This document shows positions 60,446-64,000 of a DNA stretch of 64,000 nucleotides, piece by piece. Location: assembly GCF_010731715.1 (NCBI RefSeq), contig NZ_AP022587.1, positions 3,596,001 to 3,660,000 of the forward strand, in the 5' to 3' direction. Positions within the stretch are counted from its first letter, which is position 1; each line of letters opens with the position of its first letter. A program made the translations under genes and the position numbers. The notes beneath the pieces were generated by a model. It worked only from the letters and a program-made list of their open reading frames with translations. It had not been told where the DNA came from and did no database searches. The DNA comes from Mycobacterium stomatepiae. Lineage in GTDB: Bacteria > Actinomycetota > Actinomycetes > Mycobacteriales > Mycobacteriaceae.

Positions 60446-61675
60446 TTAGCCGCGGTAGGCGACGTCGAGGCGTTTGACGCCGTTGATCCAGCCCGATCGG
60501 AGTCGTTGCGGTTCGGCGAGCTTGGTGATGTCGGGTAATTGCTCGGCGAGCTCGTCGAAAATCAACTTGATCTCCATGCGGGCCAAATTGGCGCCGATGC
60601 AGAAGTGCACCCCATTGCCGCCGAAACTCAGGTGCGGGTTAGGATTGTGCAAGACGTCGAATTGGAACGGGTTGTCGAAGACGTCTTCGTCGAAGTTGGC
60701 CGAGCTGTAAAACAGCCCCACCCGCTGACCTTCCCGCACGGTGACGCCGCCCAGTTCGACGTCGGTAAGGGCGGTGCGCTGAAAACAATGCACGGGGCTG
60801 GCCCAGCGGATGATCTCGTCAACCGCGGTGGCCGGCCGCTCCCGCTTGAACAGCTCCCATTGTTCCGGGTTGTCCAGAAACGCGTTCATCCCATGTGTCA
60901 TGGCGTTGCGAGTGGTTTCGTTGCCGGCCACGGCCAGCAGGATGACGAAGAACGCGAATTCGACGTCGCCCAGCGCATCCCCGTCGATGTCGGCTTGGAT
61001 CAGGCGCGTGACGATGTCGTCGGCCGGGCAGCGGCGCCGCTCGTCGGCCATGTTGTAGGCGTAGGCCATCAGCTCGGCATTGGCGGTGGTCGGGTCGGCG
61101 TCGAAGTCCGGGTCATCGGTGTTCATGATCGCGTTGGTCCAGTCGAACAACTTCGCACGATCCACCTCCGGCACCCCAATCAGGTCGGCGATCGCCAGCA
61201 GGGGCAGCTTCATCGCGATGTCGTCGACGAAGTCGCCGTCGCCCTTGAGCGCGGCGGTGCGCACGATCTCCTTCGCCGCCCCGGCCAGCTTCTCCTCGAG
61301 CCCGCCGATCGCACGCGGGGTGAAGAGCCGTGACACCAGCTTGCGCAGCCGGGTGTGCTCGGGCGCGTCGTCGTTGATCAGCAAGGCCTTGGTCAGCTCG
61401 AGCTGGTCAGCGGTGACCCCTTCGGGCAGGCGCATGACCGCGCCCTTGCGGTTGGTCGACCACAGGTGGCTGTCTCTGGAGACGGCCTTGACGTCCTCGT
61501 GGCGGCTGATCACCCAATAGCCGCCGTCGTCGAAGACCGATTCGGGCTGCGCGTTCCACCAGGCCGGCGCCGTGCGGCGCAGCTCGGCGAATTGGGTGAC
61601 CGGAAGGCCCGCCAGCAATACGTCGGGATCGGTGAAATCGAAATTCTCTCCGAACGGACACGTCGTCATTGTCAT
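60446..61675 (-). CDS. CYP125-like cytochrome P450 (probable steroid/lipid side-chain hydroxylase)
   Basis: The ATG at 61675 has AAAGGAG five bases upstream (409 residues); the longer ORF to 61705 is not needed. The heme segment GNGVHFCIGANLAR places Cys359; the I helix has VAGNETTRNAMTHG and ExxR is in VDEIIRWASP. Many stretches match CYP125 as I recall it: FDFTDPDVLLAGLPVTQFAE, DDAPEHTRLRKLVSRLFTPR, VTRLIQADIDGDALG and RLRSGWINGVKRLDVAY. CYP125 hydroxylates C26 of cholesterol side chains. It is divergent from a TetR gene, probably its regulator. Confidence 0.9.
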   Translation of the reverse strand: MTMTTCPFGENFDFTDPDVLLAGLPVTQFAELRRTAPAWWNAQPESVFDDGGYWVISRHEDVKAVSRDSHLWSTNRKGAVMRLPEGVTADQLELTKALLINDDAPEHTRLRKLVSRLFTPRAIGGLEEKLAGAAKEIVRTAALKGDGDFVDDIAMKLPLLAIADLIGVPEVDRAKLFDWTNAIMNTDDPDFDADPTTANAELMAYAYNMADERRRCPADDIVTRLIQADIDGDALGDVEFAFFVILLAVAGNETTRNAMTHGMNAFLDNPEQWELFKRERPATAVDEIIRWASPVHCFQRTALTDVELGGVTVREGQRVGLFYSSANFDEDVFDNPFQFDVLHNPNPHLSFGGNGVHFCIGANLARMEIKLIFDELAEQLPDITKLAEPQRLRSGWINGVKRLDVAYRG

Positions 61676-61701
61676 GTCGTCTCCTTTGATCGTGACGCCG
61701 A

Positions 61702-61728
61702 TCATACATCCAATTGCAAGACGTATGA
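61702..61728. promoter_or_regulatory. probable operator between P450 and divergent TetR
   Basis: TCATAC-N15-GTATGA is a perfect 6-bp inverted repeat in the 89-bp gap between the P450 start (61675) and the TetR start (61765). Position between the two starts is ideal for repression of both genes. Confidence 0.6.
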
Positions 61729-61764
61729 CCTGCCACGGACGCGCGCGTCGGATATCGTCGCGGT

Positions 61765-62364
61765 GTGCGGACCCGCGGATGGGGCGGCAGCGTGCCGGCC
61801 AGCGACGAGGAGGCGGTGGCGCGCATCCTATCCGCCACCCGCCAAACCATCGACGAGCGCGGCGATCAGATCACGTTGGCCGATGTCGCGCGCACGCTGA
61901 ACGTGACCCGGCAGACGATCTATCACTACTTCGCCTCGACCGACGAGCTACTCCAGGCGACCGCGCTAAGCGCGACCGCCGATTTCATGGACCACCTCGC
62001 GACGGCGCTGAACGGGATGACCGAACCCGCGGCCGCGCTGATCGAGGGCATCTGCCTGACCTTGGAACGCTTGCCGAAAGACCCCTACATCGGCCTCTTG
62101 CTGCGGGTGTCGCGCACCGGGGCCTTCGCCGAACAGGTCACCGTGACCAACGAGACCGCCCGCGTGCTGGGCCGCTCGATCTTGGACCGCCTCGACGTCG
62201 ACTGGTCCGCATACGCTCCCCAGGCGATCGAAGACATCCTGCAGATCGTGTTGCGCACGTTGCAGTCGTTCATCCTGTCTCCGCCAACCGCGGACGGCAC
62301 GGAATTGCGCCGGCTGCTCGGCATATGGATCGGCCCCGTCGTCGCGGCGCTGCCACGCCGCTAG
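61765..62364 (+). CDS. TetR-family regulator divergent from CYP125-like P450
   Basis: The GTG at 61765 gives 199 residues. The HTH is at ~20-65 (ILSATRQTIDERGDQITLAD, then LNVTRQTIYHYFASTDELLQ); the rest is a helical ligand domain (LTLERLPKDPYIGLLLRVSR). It probably represses the P450 through the inverted repeat at 61702-61728. Its stop overlaps that of pntB by three bases. Its strand does not match Rv0158, so this P450/TetR pair appears inserted beside pntB. Confidence 0.85.
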   Translation: MRTRGWGGSVPASDEEAVARILSATRQTIDERGDQITLADVARTLNVTRQTIYHYFASTDELLQATALSATADFMDHLATALNGMTEPAAALIEGICLTLERLPKDPYIGLLLRVSRTGAFAEQVTVTNETARVLGRSILDRLDVDWSAYAPQAIEDILQIVLRTLQSFILSPPTADGTELRRLLGIWIGPVVAALPRR

Positions 62365-63785
62365 AGCGCCTTGAGCTCCTCGGCCACCGCGGTCACCGAC
62401 TTCTTCGCGTCGCCGAACAGCATGCTGGTGCCCTCGCCGTAGAACAGCGGGTTGTCGATTCCGGCAAACCCCGAGTTCATCGATCGCTTCAGCACGATCA
62501 CCGACTTGGCCTTGTCCACGTTGAGAATTGGCATGCCGTAGATCGGGCTGGAGGCGTCGTTGCGGGCGGCCGGGTTGGTGACGTCGTTGGCGCCGATGAC
62601 GATCGCGACGTCGGTGCGCGAGAACTCGTCGTTGATGTCGTCCATGTCCTTCATGGCGTCGTAATCCACCTCGGCCTCGGCCAGCAGCACGTTCATGTGG
62701 CCGGGCATCCGGCCGGCGACCGGGTGAATCGCGTACTTCACCGTCACACCCTTGTTCTCCAGCAGCGACGCCATGCCCTTGACGGCATGCTGGGCCTGCG
62801 CGACGGCCAGGCCGTAGCCCGGCACCACGATCACCTGGTTGGCGTAGGCCATCTGAATCGCGGCGTCGGCGGCCGAGGTCGCCTTCACCGTCTTATCGCC
62901 GCCGCCATCACCGGAAGGCGCCACGCCGCCCCCGCCGAAACCGCCGGCGACGATCGCGGGAATGGACCGGTTCATCGCCTTGGCCATCAGGTTGGTCAGG
63001 ATCGATCCGGACGCGCCGACGATCATGCCGGCCACGATCATCGCGGTGTTGTTCAGCGCCAAACCGGCTGCGGCAGCAGACAATCCGGTCATCGCGTTCA
63101 GCAGCGAGATGACTACCGGCATGTCGGCACCACCAATCGGCAGCACCACCATCAGACCCAGCACGCCGGCGGCGGCCAGCAGGCCGATCATCCACCACAG
63201 CGGTGCTCCCCCGCTGCCCGGATGCGCATGCAGGCCGATGACCACGGCGGCGGCCACGGCCGCAATCAACAGCAACAGGTTGACTGGCTGCTGCAGACGG
63301 CCGAAGCCGATCGGCGATCCGGAGATGATTTCCTGCAACTTGCCGAACGCGATGATCGAACCCCAGAACGAGATCGACCCGATGATCGCGGCGAACAACG
63401 ACGCCACCACGATGTGCACAGTCGGCGATTCGCCGTGCTGAAATGCCGAAAAGCCGCTGGTCTCAATGAACTCCGCCAGCGCGATCAGCGCGACCGTGCC
63501 ACCGCCGACGCCGTTGAAGAACGCCACCAACTGCGGCATGGCGGTCATCTTGGTCATCCGCGCCGGGGGTACACCCAGCGCAACGCCCACCACCAGACCG
63601 GCGATGATCCATACCCACTGGCCCGTGTCACGGATCTTGACCAGCGTCGCCCCCACCGCCAGGGCCATGCCCACCGCGGCGATTAGGTTGCCGCGCACCG
63701 CTGTCTTGGGCCCGGTCAAGCCCATCAAGCCATAAATGAAGAGTGCGAAGGAAATGATGTAGAGGCCGATCACCAAGTAGTTCAT
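62361..63785 (-). CDS. pntB: NAD(P) transhydrogenase subunit beta
   Basis: The 474-residue product has about nine membrane helices (domain II) followed by a soluble NADP-binding domain III: VIVVPGYGLAVAQAQHAVKG, then YAIHPVAGRMPGHMNVLLAE, VVIGANDVTNPAAR and the end LFGDAKKSVTAVAEELKAL. It couples hydride transfer between NADH and NADP to proton movement. Its ATG overlaps the pntAb stop (ATGA), a standard pnt operon. Fits Rv0157. Confidence 0.96.
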   Translation of the reverse strand: MNYLVIGLYIISFALFIYGLMGLTGPKTAVRGNLIAAVGMALAVGATLVKIRDTGQWVWIIAGLVVGVALGVPPARMTKMTAMPQLVAFFNGVGGGTVALIALAEFIETSGFSAFQHGESPTVHIVVASLFAAIIGSISFWGSIIAFGKLQEIISGSPIGFGRLQQPVNLLLLIAAVAAAVVIGLHAHPGSGGAPLWWMIGLLAAAGVLGLMVVLPIGGADMPVVISLLNAMTGLSAAAAGLALNNTAMIVAGMIVGASGSILTNLMAKAMNRSIPAIVAGGFGGGGVAPSGDGGGDKTVKATSAADAAIQMAYANQVIVVPGYGLAVAQAQHAVKGMASLLENKGVTVKYAIHPVAGRMPGHMNVLLAEAEVDYDAMKDMDDINDEFSRTDVAIVIGANDVTNPAARNDASSPIYGMPILNVDKAKSVIVLKRSMNSGFAGIDNPLFYGEGTSMLFGDAKKSVTAVAEELKAL

Positions 63786-64000
63786 TTGGCGGCAGGCTCC
63801 TCGTTATTGGCTTGCGGGGCAGCCTTTTTGCCCTTGAACATGCCGAGCATCCGGTCGGTGACGATGAAGCCGCCGATGACGTTCAGTGTTCCGAACACCA
63901 CCGCGACGAACAAGATGATCTGCACCGCCAACGACGGGTGCTCGACCTCGCCGAACACCACCAGCGCACCGAGCACCACAATGCCGTGGATCGCGTTGGT
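63782..64000 (-). CDS. pntAb: NAD(P) transhydrogenase subunit alpha, part 2 (5' end outside window)
   Basis: The last 72 codons are present: TNAIHGIVVLGALVVFGEVE, then LAVQIILFVAVVFGTLNVIG and a charged tail MFKGKKAAPQANNEEPAAK. Two membrane helices and the GGFIVTDRMLGMFK segment are typical of the small membrane subunit PntAb (~110 residues). It overlaps pntB by four bases. Fits Rv0156. The N-terminus lies beyond the window. Confidence 0.93.
   Translation of the reverse strand, partial: TNAIHGIVVLGALVVFGEVEHPSLAVQIILFVAVVFGTLNVIGGFIVTDRMLGMFKGKKAAPQANNEEPAAK

Noticed and set aside
61572..63686. 704-residue plus-strand ORF overlapping TetR and opposite pntB
   Set aside because: Antisense to pntB and out of frame with TetR; only a GC-driven open frame.

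Overview
The window is high-GC actinobacterial DNA and is almost certainly from a slow-growing Mycobacterium. The clearest sign is a complete mce1 locus: a GntR regulator, fadD5, yrbE1A/B, mce1A-F and four Mce-associated genes. Around it the gene order follows M. tuberculosis Rv0156-Rv0184 in reverse: pntAb/pntB, a small ORF at the Rv0157A position, an Rv0158-like TetR, an Rv0161-like FAD oxidase, Rv0163, Rv0164, mce1R, the mce1 operon, lprO, Rv0180c, pirin, sigG, Rv0183 and Rv0184. Assignments to Rv numbers rest on remembered sequence, order and strand; no database was searched.

Layout. 1-2358: DUF2786 protein, monoacylglycerol lipase and divergent sigG. 2393-10346: insertion relative to the reference order, with an alpha/beta hydrolase, a LysR/EamA pair, a broken 13E12-type HNH element, a DapB-like gene divergent from an IclR regulator, an ACC-deaminase remnant and an orphan ATPase. 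10448-13811: pirin, Rv0180c-like membrane protein, LprO-like protein. 13808-14527: DUF1275 membrane protein. 14566-30260: intact mce1 locus with overlapping genes throughout. 30264-31222: Rv0164 and Rv0163 homologues. 31262-50771: large accessory block. 50867-59804: FAD oxidase, SDR and DapB-like operon, hydrolase, two-component system, acyltransferase and TetR. 59979-61675: two near-identical 41-residue ORFs and a CYP125-like P450 with a divergent TetR. 62361-64000: pntB and the 3' end of pntAb.

How genes may work together. The Mce1 proteins, YrbE permeases and Mam proteins form a lipid import system, with FadD5 activating imported fatty acids and Mce1R controlling the operon through a probable operator at 29472-29497. 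In the accessory block, nine minus-strand genes (40605 down to 32824) are overlapped or nearly so. They encode a P450, alcohol dehydrogenase, SDR, Baeyer-Villiger-type monooxygenase, esterase, HpaI-type aldolase, NTF2-like protein, NIPSNAP-like protein and an unknown protein. This order of chemistry (hydroxylate, oxidise to ketone, insert oxygen, hydrolyse ester, cleave) reads as one catabolic route. A 26-bp motif, TGACACTT-N9-TTTGTAAAG, lies upstream of this operon and also upstream of two divergent operons at 46.7-47.0 kb (thioesterase/F420 enzyme/acyl-CoA dehydrogenase, and SMP-30 hydrolase/thioesterase/TetR). The three operons therefore look like one regulon, possibly controlled by the TetR protein at 48686-49273. 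This is the best candidate for an undescribed system here.

Sequence quality or decay. Eight single-base frameshifts, several in C or G runs, plus one in-frame TAG break otherwise convincing genes outside the mce1 locus. Some may be assembly errors rather than pseudogenes. Several real gene fragments also occur (ACC deaminase, esterase 3' end, CoA transferase, LuxR and TetR ends). No tRNA, rRNA, CRISPR array or insertion sequence was recognised.
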